From assembly GCF_001639105.2 (NCBI RefSeq), contig NZ_CP015285.1, positions 488,501-552,500 of the forward strand: 64,000 bases of DNA, in the 5' to 3' direction. Made by a program: the position numbers and the translations under genes. The notes under the pieces were generated by a model that made no database searches, was not told the DNA's origin, and was given only the letters and a program-made list of their open reading frames with translations. Origin of the DNA: Azospirillum humicireducens. Its GTDB lineage: Bacteria > Pseudomonadota > Alphaproteobacteria > Azospirillales > Azospirillaceae. Of this stretch, positions 1 through 8,400 are shown piece by piece; position 1 is the first letter of the stretch; each line of letters opens with the position of its first letter.

Positions 1-487
1 GGAGAACGTGGACATCAATCGTAGCATCATCAGAGTTGTTCAACACAAGACGGACCAGAAAGACGGTGTGCTTGAAGTCCACATCAGCGCACCGCTCAAG
101 CGCCTGCTGAAGAGGATGCCCAGGTCATGCGAATGGTTGTTTCCAACGCCGGATTCGGCGACGGGACACATCATGAGCCTGGATCGTGCTTGGTCGCAGA
201 TCAGAAAGGACGCGGGGTTGTTGAATGATGATCGTGTCACCCTCCATGATTTGCGGCGAAGTTGGAATAGCGTGGGCGCAACGCTGGGGTATGGCCCAAG
301 CGTGATGGGAAAGGTGATCGGAAACTCTGCTCGCGTAAACGAGCGCCATTACTGGCACTTACAGGAGGCCCAACGGCGCGAAGTTACAGGTAATGTTGCG
401 GAAGCTATCGCGGGATTTGCAAGCGGCAACTTGAGGGCGAATAGAGAGACGGGTTCTTTGGAAGACCGTCCTCCAGAACCGTCTTGA
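1..487 (+). CDS. Tyrosine recombinase/phage integrase, C-terminal catalytic part (5' end outside window)
   Basis: The frame is open at the window start and ends at the TGA at 485-487, so only the C-terminal part of the gene is seen. The visible protein has the layout of a tyrosine recombinase catalytic domain: a typical beta-strand start (ENVDINRSIIRV), the LHDLRRSW box with the second catalytic Arg, and ERHYWHL carrying the probable nucleophilic Tyr. The usual GHSS box reads GNSA, so the conserved His is Asn; this may lower activity or be a subfamily trait. It lies 91 bp outside the left inverted arm and may belong to an older or larger island. The GTG at 8 is an internal codon rather than a convincing start. 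Confidence 0.8.
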   Translation, partial: ENVDINRSIIRVVQHKTDQKDGVLEVHISAPLKRLLKRMPRSCEWLFPTPDSATGHIMSLDRAWSQIRKDAGLLNDDRVTLHDLRRSWNSVGATLGYGPSVMGKVIGNSARVNERHYWHLQEAQRREVTGNVAEAIAGFASGNLRANRETGSLEDRPPEPS

Positions 488-700
488 AACCGTCATCGCG
501 ACACCGCTAAGCCATTGGAATTCCAAGGTTTTCTCGCGACCTTGGCGTCTACGGCGCGCCGCAACCAGGAGAAGAATAATGATCCCCCGTCAGAGGCGTC
601 AAGGCTGGATTTGGTGAACGCAGCGAAGGATGTAGGGGAACGGCCCAGAGGGCCGGGCCATCGGTCAGCCATCTGGGCTTATCGCTGAGCATCGGTTGAT

Positions 701-722
701 GGGCGGGGGCATGCCCCCGCCC
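701..722. terminator. Perfect 22-nt GC palindrome after helicase gene
   Basis: The half GGGCGGGGGCA is followed directly by its reverse complement, four bases past the stop of the helicase gene. It can form an 11-bp stem with almost no loop and has no T tract. A transcription end, an mRNA stabiliser or a protein-binding palindrome are all possible. Confidence 0.5.
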
Positions 723-726
723 GTGA

Positions 727-2184
727 TCATGCGGCGTGCTTGGCTGCCAAAATGTCCTGGATGGTGAGCACCTGGGCGGATGGTTTCGGCCGACTACTGC
801 TCTTTGCCTGGGCATCGGTTGCCGTGAACCGGTATTCGCTCCGGCCGCCGCGACTCCGGTGTTCAAGCCGGTCGTCCTGGCACAGCTTCATCTCCTTCGC
901 GAACTTCACGACGCTGTAGCGTTCGGCCGGGAAGAACGTCTCCCGCCATTCCTCGAAGTGGTCGGCGAACAGGGATGCGCAGGTGGTCCAGGAGTCCGGG
1001 ATGTGGACGTCGGAATCGAGCCATTGTTCAACCGGGGTCCGATACCGCTGTCCCGCTTGCTCACCCCGGATCAGCGCATAGACGTCGCCTTCAAACGCCG
1101 GGGCCTCGGCGTCCTCGTCCACCGAGCGCCAGAAAGCCATGGCGTCCAACTTGCGGATCGCGGCAAGGTCGATCCTGTCGCACACGTTAATCTGGAAGAA
1201 CCGGCGATTACCGCTGGGATCCATGATCAAGGTGTCGAGGTCAAAGTTCCCGCAGCCGATAAACGTCGAGATGATCTCCCGCTTCCCGGCCTCTTGATAA
1301 AGCTGTCGGAATTGCTGGGATCGGCTGGTCATCAACCCTTTCACCTTGTTCACCTCCGAACGCCGGGCATTCGCCATCTCGTCGAAGAAGATGATCGGCA
1401 TGGTGGTGAGGTCCATCATGCGGCTCTGATCTTCCAGCATATCGAAGGACGTGGCCGTCACGGCTTCCTCGACAGGGTTGATCAGATGCTCAACAGTCGT
1501 GGTCTTTCCACAGCCTTGGACCCCCATGAGATACGGCATGATGTGGGTCCGGTAATGGATCGTCCCACGCATCGCGTTCTTCACCCGGTGAACCCAGTTC
1601 CTCAGCACAGCTTTGGCCGCCTCTCGATGTGTCGGGTTATTGACGGTGTTGTGAAAGAGGAGGTCGAGGATACGGTCAAAGACGGTGGTGTCGGCCGCCG
1701 GGTCGAACTTCACCCGCTCGTAGCAGGCTTGCAGAGCCTCTTTGTGCGCCAGCCGCCGCCATTCGGCCCAGGCGCCGTTGAGCGGATTGACGGCAGCGAA
1801 CGCCCCATGGTCGCCGGTCCAGATCGCGATCTGGTTTCGGACATCGGCGCTGCCAACGGTCTGGCCCTTGGCGTCGATGAACGTTCCGTCCACCTTCATC
1901 CGCAAGTCACGCGACTCGATGAAGGCGGAGATGAAGTCGATGAGGCCGTCAGGATAGCGGCCGAGATCGGCGGTGATCCGCCATCCCCGAACCATGTCGG
2001 CAGCCTCCCGCTTCGGCAGGCCGGAACGCTCCTCCATGGTGCGGCGCACATCGGCCCACAGCCAGGACGGCGCGTCATTGGCGGCCTTGGCCGCTTCGGC
2101 GAACCGAAGGATGTCCTCCGGTGTTGCCGTCCATCGCCCAGGCTGTTGGTTCCACTCGTTGATGATGTCGTGCAGGTCCATCAT
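727..2184 (-). CDS. VirE-family SF3-like helicase/ATPase (left copy)
   Basis: 485 aa. Probable replicative helicase or primase-associated ATPase of the virulence-associated E (PF05272) type, as found on phages, satellites and plasmids. The P-loop is GVQGCGKTTT in the middle of the protein. Walker B is IIFFDEMANA. The VirE-type block follows, with VNKVKGLMTSR, FRQLY, a sensor-like IGCGNFD and DPSGNRRFF. The start chosen is the ATG whose ATGA overlaps the primase stop, which is translational coupling; a longer upstream frame exists but runs into the primase gene. It is identical to the copy at 23929-25386. Being paired with a primase argues for self-replication of the element rather than virulence. 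Confidence 0.85.
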   Translation of the reverse strand: MMDLHDIINEWNQQPGRWTATPEDILRFAEAAKAANDAPSWLWADVRRTMEERSGLPKREAADMVRGWRITADLGRYPDGLIDFISAFIESRDLRMKVDGTFIDAKGQTVGSADVRNQIAIWTGDHGAFAAVNPLNGAWAEWRRLAHKEALQACYERVKFDPAADTTVFDRILDLLFHNTVNNPTHREAAKAVLRNWVHRVKNAMRGTIHYRTHIMPYLMGVQGCGKTTTVEHLINPVEEAVTATSFDMLEDQSRMMDLTTMPIIFFDEMANARRSEVNKVKGLMTSRSQQFRQLYQEAGKREIISTFIGCGNFDLDTLIMDPSGNRRFFQINVCDRIDLAAIRKLDAMAFWRSVDEDAEAPAFEGDVYALIRGEQAGQRYRTPVEQWLDSDVHIPDSWTTCASLFADHFEEWRETFFPAERYSVVKFAKEMKLCQDDRLEHRSRGGRSEYRFTATDAQAKSSSRPKPSAQVLTIQDILAAKHAA

Positions 2185-3146
2185 GCCGCCCCTCCCATGG
2201 CCCGCGCTTGACGGCGGCGGATACGGTCGAGGAGCCGGGGATCGCGCCGGAACGGTTCCGGGGCCGGTTGACGTGCGATGAAATTGAGCGCGTGCTCGGC
2301 TTCCCGGCGCGTCCCTGTTCGAGGGCGGGCCTTGCCGCTGGCCCCGTCCATCATCAAGGCCAACGCCTCCAGATCGGCCGCCGTGATCGAGACGCCGAGG
2401 AACCGTGCTCTCGCCGCGATCCGACACATGAACTTGTAGAACCGGCCGGAGCCAATGGGCGCGGAGAAGTATTCCTGCTGCATCTCCTCGGTCACCAGCG
2501 CCGTTGGATCGTCGCATGGCGGGGCCAGTCGCCACACGGTATCCGCAACGCTCGCTGGTGCCACGGTCGGAGCGGCAGGCACGGGGAAGGCAGCGATCAG
2601 GGCGTCAACGTCGAGGGCGGCGCCCTCCACCCGGCAGGCGAAACGGTTCTCGGCCCCGTCCCAAGCGGCCGGGATGAAGAAGACGCGGCTGGGATCTCGG
2701 GTCCGATGATCGAAGAGTCGGCCAAACCGTTGGTTGGCCGCCCACCAGAACGCATCGAACTCATTGATCTCCACCGGTCGGGACAGCGGCAAGATCAGCC
2801 GCATCCGATGATGGTCCGGCTTTGACTTGGTCGTTGAATGCAGGATGTACGGCAGATCGCCGAGCAGTTCCACGACATCCTCGAACCGCACCGAGCGGGC
2901 CGGATCATCGTTGTCGAGGTCGAAGGCCGCAAAGCTCCATCGAGCGACGGCATCCTTGCGGCGGGTGGCGCCGGGTTGGAACTCGGCAGGCGAGATGGTT
3001 GGGACGGTCCCGGCGTCCTTGGCGCTCGGCGGCCGGGCGATCAAGCTCCAAGCGTGGAGGCGGTCGCAGGCTTCGCGCCAGGAAAGGGTATCGTAGGTTG
3101 GGATGGTGTCCCGGATCGTCGGGAAGAAGCTCCAAGTAATAAGCAT
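2181..3146 (-). CDS. Archaeo-eukaryotic primase-like (prim-pol) replication protein (left copy)
   Basis: 321 aa. A DLDND motif (AAFDLDNDD) near residue 70 could bind metal, and a block with HHRMRLILPLSRPV followed by RDPSRVFFIPA matches the pattern of AEP-type primases linked to mobile replicons. The family call is from motif layout, without a search. The start at 3146 (MLITWSFFPTIRDT) is preferred over one 19 codons upstream because that extension would be read through the 11-bp stem hairpin at 3163-3190. The stop overlaps the helicase start by ATGA. Identical to 22967-23932. Confidence 0.7.
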   Translation of the reverse strand: MLITWSFFPTIRDTIPTYDTLSWREACDRLHAWSLIARPPSAKDAGTVPTISPAEFQPGATRRKDAVARWSFAAFDLDNDDPARSVRFEDVVELLGDLPYILHSTTKSKPDHHRMRLILPLSRPVEINEFDAFWWAANQRFGRLFDHRTRDPSRVFFIPAAWDGAENRFACRVEGAALDVDALIAAFPVPAAPTVAPASVADTVWRLAPPCDDPTALVTEEMQQEYFSAPIGSGRFYKFMCRIAARARFLGVSITAADLEALALMMDGASGKARPRTGTRREAEHALNFIARQPAPEPFRRDPRLLDRIRRRQARAMGGAA

Positions 3147-3162
3147 GTCGTTGCTCGTGAAT

Positions 3163-3190
3163 GCCCCGCATGGTGGCAGCCATGCGGGGC
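3163..3190. promoter_or_regulatory. Perfect 11-bp-stem hairpin in primase leader
   Basis: GCCCCGCATGG and its complement are separated by a 6-nt loop, ending 16 bp before the primase ATG. In the leader it could act as an attenuator, a repressor site or a copy-number control element. Same in the right arm at 22923-22950. Confidence 0.55.
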
Positions 3191-3451
3191 GGTTTTGGCA
3201 CACGACAAGTTTGGAGGCACGTTCCCGGCGTCAGATGGACGCCCGGCCTCGTGATGTATTTAGTTGGCGATAAAGTCGTGTGCTCCGCTCTGCCAGCGGT
3301 CCGCCTGCACGTATTTAAGGCGGAGATGGGTTCCGTTTGTCGATATCTTTCTCGTGCCCAGCGGATATTTCCTGGATCGACATTTGAATATTGACAATGG
3401 CGACGGTCCATTCGGTATAATCGTTGCCCCTGTCCGCTCCGCCGCTGGGGA

Positions 3452-3725
3452 GGTGGGGTCCACCCCACCGGGTGGTGGGGTTCACCTCACCAGCCAACCC
3501 AATGATATTGTTGATGAATTTCTGTTTGGTGGGGTAGGTGGGGTGATTTCTGGAAAGTCATGAGAGAAGAAGAGAAAAAGACAAGAGGTTCGGAAACCAC
3601 CCTCACCACCCCACCATCCCCACCATGATCCACACCAGACGGTGAGCAGTTCGTGATCACGGCAGGTCGGGCGTAGCCCTGGACCCCACCATCCACCGGC
3701 GCGGCGGGGAACCGCGTTCCCCACC
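3452..3725. other. Origin-like array of nine GGTGGGG/CCCCACC heptamers (left copy)
   Basis: Mirror of 22388-22661. The non-coding gap between recombinase and primase holds nine copies of one heptamer in both orientations. They include a double unit GGTGGGG-AT-GGTGGGG facing CCCCACC-TA-CCCCACC across about 65 bp that contains a long pyrimidine run. An AT-rich stretch lies next to the second double unit. Iteron-like repeats beside primase and helicase genes suggest an origin of replication; this is inferred. Confidence 0.55.
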
Positions 3726-3737
3726 GTCGCTCCACGA

Positions 3738-4334
3738 TCACGCCGCGACGGCAAGCTCCCCGATGGACGCCGCCTTCGCCGACCGAAGGGCCATGTAGTA
3801 GCTCGACCGCGAGATGCCGAGCGTCCGGCACGTCTCCGCGACCGGCGTACCAGCGTCGCTCGCCAACATGATCTGCCGGACCACGGCCGCCGTGACCTTG
3901 GACGGGCGGCCGAACTTCACCCCGCGTTGCCGGGCCACGGCGACACCGGCCTGCGACCGTTCCCGGATGAGGTTGCGCTCGAACTCCGCCAGCGTCGCCA
4001 AAACGCCCAGGATCATCCGGCCGGTGGCGGTGCTGGTATCGATCTGGTCCATCACCGAAACCAGCTTGGCGCCGCGACCCTCCACCTCTTCCACGATCTG
4101 GAGCAGATGGATCTGCGACCGGGCCAACCGATCCAGGCGCCACACCACCAGTTCATCGCCCGGCCGGAGCAGATCAAGGACGCGCCGCAGTTCCTCGCGA
4201 TCCCGGCGGGCACCGCTGGCCTTCTCCTTGAAGATGTCGCGATCATCGACCCCGCGCTTCAGCAAAGCGTCAAGCTGGAGCGCCCAGTCCTGTTCGCTCG
4301 TGGACACCCGCGAGTAGCCGTAAATCCTCCCCAT
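3738..4334 (-). CDS. Serine recombinase (resolvase/invertase family) with C-terminal HTH (left copy)
   Basis: 198 aa, the usual length for Hin/Tn3-type small serine recombinases. GYSRVSTSEQD near residue 10 holds the probable nucleophilic Ser, the WRLDRLARS block holds catalytic Args, and EFERNLIRERSQAG marks the long E helix. The last 50 residues form a Hin-like HTH (VAETCRTLGISRSSYY). The ATG at 4334 is chosen because the protein starts MGRIYGYSRVS as in the family; the frame runs further upstream but crosses the res-like sites and, in this copy, the cargo junction. It probably acts on the half-sites just upstream. Identical to 21779-22375. Confidence 0.92.
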   Translation of the reverse strand: MGRIYGYSRVSTSEQDWALQLDALLKRGVDDRDIFKEKASGARRDREELRRVLDLLRPGDELVVWRLDRLARSQIHLLQIVEEVEGRGAKLVSVMDQIDTSTATGRMILGVLATLAEFERNLIRERSQAGVAVARQRGVKFGRPSKVTAAVVRQIMLASDAGTPVAETCRTLGISRSSYYMALRSAKAASIGELAVAA

Positions 4335-4447
4335 GTCCAGAAACCCCCGTCCGGTTGTCTCTAATTTTCGCACGGATTTTCTGGACGTCAACCGCCGCAG
4401 TTCCACGTCATCTTCAGCACCGTCCAGAAACCCAAGAAATTCTGGAC
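4335..4447. promoter_or_regulatory. Res-like recombination/operator sites upstream of serine recombinase (left copy)
   Basis: Two inverted pairs of GTCCAGAA(A): one 26-bp site (4422-4447) and one 52-bp site (4335-4386) that ends at the base before the recombinase ATG. Paired half-sites of this spacing directly upstream of a small serine recombinase are the usual form of a res site, which also serves as the gene's operator. Confidence 0.6.
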
Positions 4448-4479
4448 AGGCCACCTCCCCTGGTGCCGCATGCCCTTTA

Positions 4480-4527
4480 CGTGGGACAGAAATACCACTC
4501 AGGATCTGCGTGGGACGGAAATACCAC
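4480..4527. repeat. Two 19-bp direct repeats near inner arm end (left copy)
   Basis: CGTGGGACNGAAATACCAC occurs twice (4480-4498 and 4509-4527), 29 bp apart start to start, with one mismatch (A or G at N). Each unit begins with GTGG-type and ends with CCAC-type bases, so it is partly self-complementary. It is a candidate protein-binding site such as a partition, iteron or transposition-end site. Confidence 0.6.
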
Positions 4528-4702
4528 GCGAAAAAATTGTGAAAAACATATTGACCCTCGGACCGCCCATGATAATATCTCCAACAACGCTGAACGGCGT
4601 TCAAAGCGCAATCATCAAACGCGCGACTGGCTCGCAAAACGACACGCCGCCAACATTCAACATGGAAACATTCCGTGAATGCATACATCTGGAGGATTGA
4701 AG

Positions 4703-4882
4703 ATGAAACACAATGTGATTCGCGACGCACGGACAGCAGAGGATAAACTCGATGAAATAATGGGCAAAATTCTTGATGGAGAAATGTCCCCAGAACAGGG
4801 AGCTAGCTTAGCGAACAGGATTATTAACGATAAAAAGAGGCAAAAAAAGCTATGGAAAGGACTTGCTGATCATCAAAAATGA
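4703..4882 (+). CDS. Small hypothetical protein, 59 aa
   Basis: The frame MKHNVIRDARTAEDKL... to the TGA at 4880-4882 has a clear GGAGG 7 bases before its ATG, which decides the start over an in-frame ATG eight codons upstream. The product is charged and probably helical, ending in a Lys-rich stretch (INDKKRQKKLW). I recognise no family. It is the only plus-strand gene in the cargo, and both it and the DNA after it are much more AT-rich than the neighbours, which suggests separate transfer. A 7-bp-stem hairpin (4884-4904) follows its stop. Confidence 0.55.
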   Translation: MKHNVIRDARTAEDKLDEIMGKILDGEMSPEQGASLANRIINDKKRQKKLWKGLADHQK

Positions 4883-4883
4883 C

Positions 4884-5126
4884 GGCATTCAAATAATGAA
4901 TGCCTAGCGATGCAATTAATATCGATATTTTGTTATAACGTTAATATACAATAAAAATTGATCTTATTTCCGATAAAATCTCTATAAACCTTACTGCTTT
5001 ACTTTGATGCGCTTCGATGTTGAGGTTGGCCTATTGGAACCCGGAAAAAATCAATTCATGAAGCAACGCGCCACATGATGCCTTAACCGCCGAAAATGGC
5101 GTGACTCCCGAATGGTAGCTCTTCCG
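4884..5126. other. AT-rich non-coding patch with hairpin
   Basis: GGCATTC and GAATGCC with a 7-nt loop (4884-4904) form a terminator-like hairpin without a T tract, just after the 59-aa gene. The following 150 bp is strongly AT-rich for this window and includes the palindrome ATATCGATAT near 4920. I see no gene here. Possible roles are a transcription end, promoter DNA, or a remnant of foreign DNA. Confidence 0.45.
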
Positions 5127-5318
5127 TCAAGCGCCATCACGTGTCGATTTGCCATCAGGCTGATTGTTGGACATCACTGCCGCGTCTTCGGTCAAGCATT
5201 CGTTACGACTTGGATGAAACGCGCGCCTCGCTGACGCCGCAAACTCCGGGTTCTCTCGCGACACCTTCCGGCCCAGCGCCGCAAGCTCCTCCATCCGTGC
5301 CCTCATCGCCGCGTCCAT
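5127..5318 (-). CDS. Small hypothetical protein, 63 aa, downstream of defence operon
   Basis: The ATG at 5318 has a strong GGGAGG at 5-6 bases upstream, which is the main support. The product begins MDAAMRARMEELAALGRKV and looks helical at the N-terminus with a polar C-terminus; no family is recognised. It lies on the same strand as the defence operon, 102 bp after the DUF499 gene. Between them are a hairpin that could end the operon (5372-5403) and a palindrome (5338-5359) directly in front of this gene, so it may be separately controlled. It could also be a chance frame. Confidence 0.45.
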   Translation of the reverse strand: MDAAMRARMEELAALGRKVSRENPEFAASARRAFHPSRNECLTEDAAVMSNNQPDGKSTRDGA

Positions 5319-5337
5319 GGCATCCTCCCGATAATGC

Positions 5338-5359
5338 GGTAAAAACAGTCCATTTTACC
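5338..5359. promoter_or_regulatory. Palindrome GGTAAAA-N8-TTTTACC before 63-aa gene
   Basis: A perfect 7-bp inverted repeat with 8-bp spacer, about 20 bp upstream of the 63-aa gene start. It is operator-like in size and position; an RNA hairpin is the alternative. Confidence 0.45.
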
Positions 5360-5371
5360 GGAAATGGTTGC

Positions 5372-5403
5372 TCCTGGGGCTGACGATTATGCCAACCCCA
5401 GGA
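5372..5403. terminator. Hairpin after DUF499 gene
   Basis: TCCTGGGG and CCCCAGGA are exact complements around a 16-nt loop, 18 bp past the stop of the DUF499 gene on the minus strand. Likely end of the defence operon, although no T tract follows. Confidence 0.5.
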
Positions 5404-5420
5404 CAACAGCCGGGTAGACG

Positions 5421-8400
5421 TTACTCTTCCTCGAACCCCTGCGATGTGAACTTCAGGGTGCGGCAATTCTCGGTGACGGTGCGGACCAGATGATCGCTCG
5501 CCCCGCTTGGCAAGACCGCATCGATCTCCAACGTCACCGTGACCTCCGCGCCGACAACCCCAACGAGGTGCGCGATGACCTCATTGGCAATCTCGCCCGC
5601 GTCGCGACCGACCCGCATTGCGTTGAGCGTGACCGTACCATGGAACCGCCGAAGGGATGGCGGAGCATCGACGATCACCTCAACGCCGCCTTCGGTTTTG
5701 ACGGGCATGCTTCCACCGCCGGAGGACGGAGGTACCGTTCCCTCACCCGGCGTCGGCGCCGGTGCCGTCACGGCGGTTTCGGAGGTATGCTGGGCGTCTG
5801 CAACGGTCGCTCTCACCAGCAGTCCATCCAGGCTATCCGGGGCCATGGTCGGCGGCTTTCCGCAGCGAAGTCCGCGATACCGCTTCGCAACCTCGTCGTA
5901 GCTGTCGGCGAAGGCAAAGGACTCCTGCTTCCACAGGAGCAGTCCAAGCCCATCCTGGATAGCGGCGGTAAGAACCGTCGTATCCCTCAGGCGCGGCAGG
6001 TAGATGTATTGCGCGAAATCCTGCGCGAGCTGCCGGATCTCGACATGATCGCCCCGCCATAGCGGCACCCGGTCCAACTCCATGCGCAGCCGGGTTCCCG
6101 CGATGGACGGGAAGAGAAGATCGGCACCACGCAGCTTCTTCGACGCGCGGGCGGCAAGCGGCTCCTGCCCGGTCAGGCGAAGCGCCTCCCAGGTCACCGG
6201 CGTTTGTGGGGTGTCCTGCACCGGCGTCAGGAGCCATTGATAGGCTTCCGGCAGCCGGGCGGCCACCGTGCCGTCCGCCGTCTTCAACTGCGTCTCGGCC
6301 TGCCGGACCTGATGCGGATCGAGGTTCAGCTGGTTCTTCTCGTCCAGAATGGACCACCAAGCGCAGTAACGGCGCGTCGCTTCGTCGAGGTCTTGCAGAC
6401 GGGCCTGATCGACCGCCAGAAAGGCCAGGGTGTTGCGGAACAGGCGCGGCCCGCTGCCGCGCGACTCCAGGATCGCCTTGGCCGCAGCTTCGGCCTTGTT
6501 CCCTTCCGCCTTGCTGTAGGGAAAATCGATGCCGAGCACCACCAGCCGGGCGTCCAGATCGTCCGGCACATCAGCGCCCGACTGTGGGAAGGGGTGAATG
6601 CGCCGGAAGTCGCCGGTGGAGCGCAGATCGAGACGGAGTCGGCGCTCGATTTCGGTGATGACCGGATCGGGGTTTCGTTTGAGTTGCTCCGCCCGGTCTT
6701 CCGCCATCTTGGTGACGGTCGGCTGGGTCGAATACCAATAACGCGCGCCGTCCTGGTAAAGGTAGGTCGCCGCCATCGCCAGCCGCCGCAGCGCGTCGCC
6801 GAACAGCGACGGCGTCTCGCCGGGCATGACGCAGCCCAGTTTGATCCGACGATCCTCCAACCCCCGGTTGGCGGCGGTCGAGGTCGGAGCGGACCCCAGA
6901 TACACGGTGCGGGCGACGCGCCGCGTCGCCGCGAACTTGCCCAAGTTGGTATTGCTAGCGTCGATCTGGAGCGGCAGGGCGCTCGTCCCATCCACGTCCT
7001 TCTCGATGATCGGCTTCCAATCGTCGGACAGGTAGCGGGTCAGTTCGTCCCGCACACGCGGATCGTCTATGGGCAGGTTGCCCGGCATGATCAGCGGGTT
7101 GCGGTCGCCCTTTTCCCACAGGCTATGGATCACGGCGGCCATCAGGCGCAGCACGCCACGGGTGCGCTGGAACTTGGGCTGGGTCGACCAGTCGCCATAG
7201 AGCCGGTCGAACACCTCCGGGTGGATCGGATAGGCGGCCTTCATCCGGCCTTCATACGGGGAGTCCCGGCATTCCGGCGGGAATTCCTGGTGCTGGGTAC
7301 GGTAGACGTCATGGAACGCGCTCGCCACCGTATCGCGGGAGACGAACTGTGCCTTGTCGATCAGCGGTTCGAACAGGCGGCGGCGGACGATCTCGAAGCC
7401 TTCCTCCGTGCTGGCCGGTGCCCAGGAGGATTCAACGCGACCGATCACGTTTCGCAGCCGCGCCAGCGCCGCCCGGCCGCGCTCGCCGCCCACCTCCTCG
7501 TCGGCGCCCACCGCATGGGGCGAGGTGCCGGTGTCGGAGGCGGGAAGGCTGATGACCAGCAGGCAGTGCTTCGCCAACTTGGCCGATTCGGTCAATGCCT
7601 GGGCGAAGCTGAAATGGGTTTCGAAGCTGCCGCCGGGCAGGTCCGGGTCGTCGTGGAGCTGACGGGCGTAGGCCACCCATTCGTCGATCAGGATCAGGCA
7701 GGGGCCATATTCGTTCATCAGCTCCCGCAACGTGTCGCCGGGGCTGGTGGCCCGTTCGTCATCCGCCCGCAGCCGTGCGAAGGCCGCAGCGCCGCCAAGC
7801 TGCCATGCCAGCTCGCCCCACAGGGTGCGGACCACGGTGCCGTCCGGCTTCACGCTGGGGTTGCCGGGGGAAATCTTGTTGCCGACCAGCACGACCCGGC
7901 GCACCGACGGGGGCAGGCTCTTCACCTCCGATTCGATCAGCAGCGGCTCCACCCCCAGCAGATCCCCTGGTGGCATGCCGGAGAACAGGTGGTAGAGGGC
8001 CAGCATCGAGTGGGTCTTGCCGCCACCGAAGTTGGTCTGCAACTGCACGACCGGGTCGCCGCCCTGGCCGGTTAGCCGCCGCATCGCGCCGGTCAGCAGG
8101 CTCTTCAGGCTTTCGGTCAGGAAGGTGCGGCGGAAGAACTCCGCCGGGTTGCGGTATTCGTCTGAGCCTTCGCCGAGATGGACCTGCCACAGATCGGCGG
8201 CGAATTCGGCCTGCTGGTAACGGCCGCTCGCCACGTCGCGGTGCGGCGCCACCACCTCCCGCCAGGGCTTCAGGCTGCCGGTGACCTGACTTTCGATGGC
8301 GGTGCCCGCGCCCTTGCGTTTCTCCGACCGCATCTGCTCGTCGAAGATCAGGCGGCGCAGTTCCATCTTCATCCGCCCGACTTCATCGGCCTGCGGCGCC

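Larger units (their letters stand above)
579..4618 (-). repeat. Left arm: 4,040-bp inverted copy of primase/helicase/serine-recombinase module
   Basis: This is the reverse complement of 21495-25534. All proteins encoded in the two arms are identical, and the one base difference I found is at 4572 (A here; C at 21541, which reads as G in this orientation). Module order from the inner end is 19-bp repeats, res-like half-sites, serine recombinase, GGTGGGG array, hairpin, primase, helicase, palindrome. The ends share only ATGAT in inverted form. Near-identity implies a recent duplication, gene conversion between arms, or an assembly artefact. Confidence 0.93.

Noticed and set aside
6204-8075. Long plus-strand open frame opposite the DUF499 gene
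   Set aside because: Antisense shadow typical of GC-rich DNA; no ribosome site and a low-complexity product rich in His, Arg, Gln and Gly.
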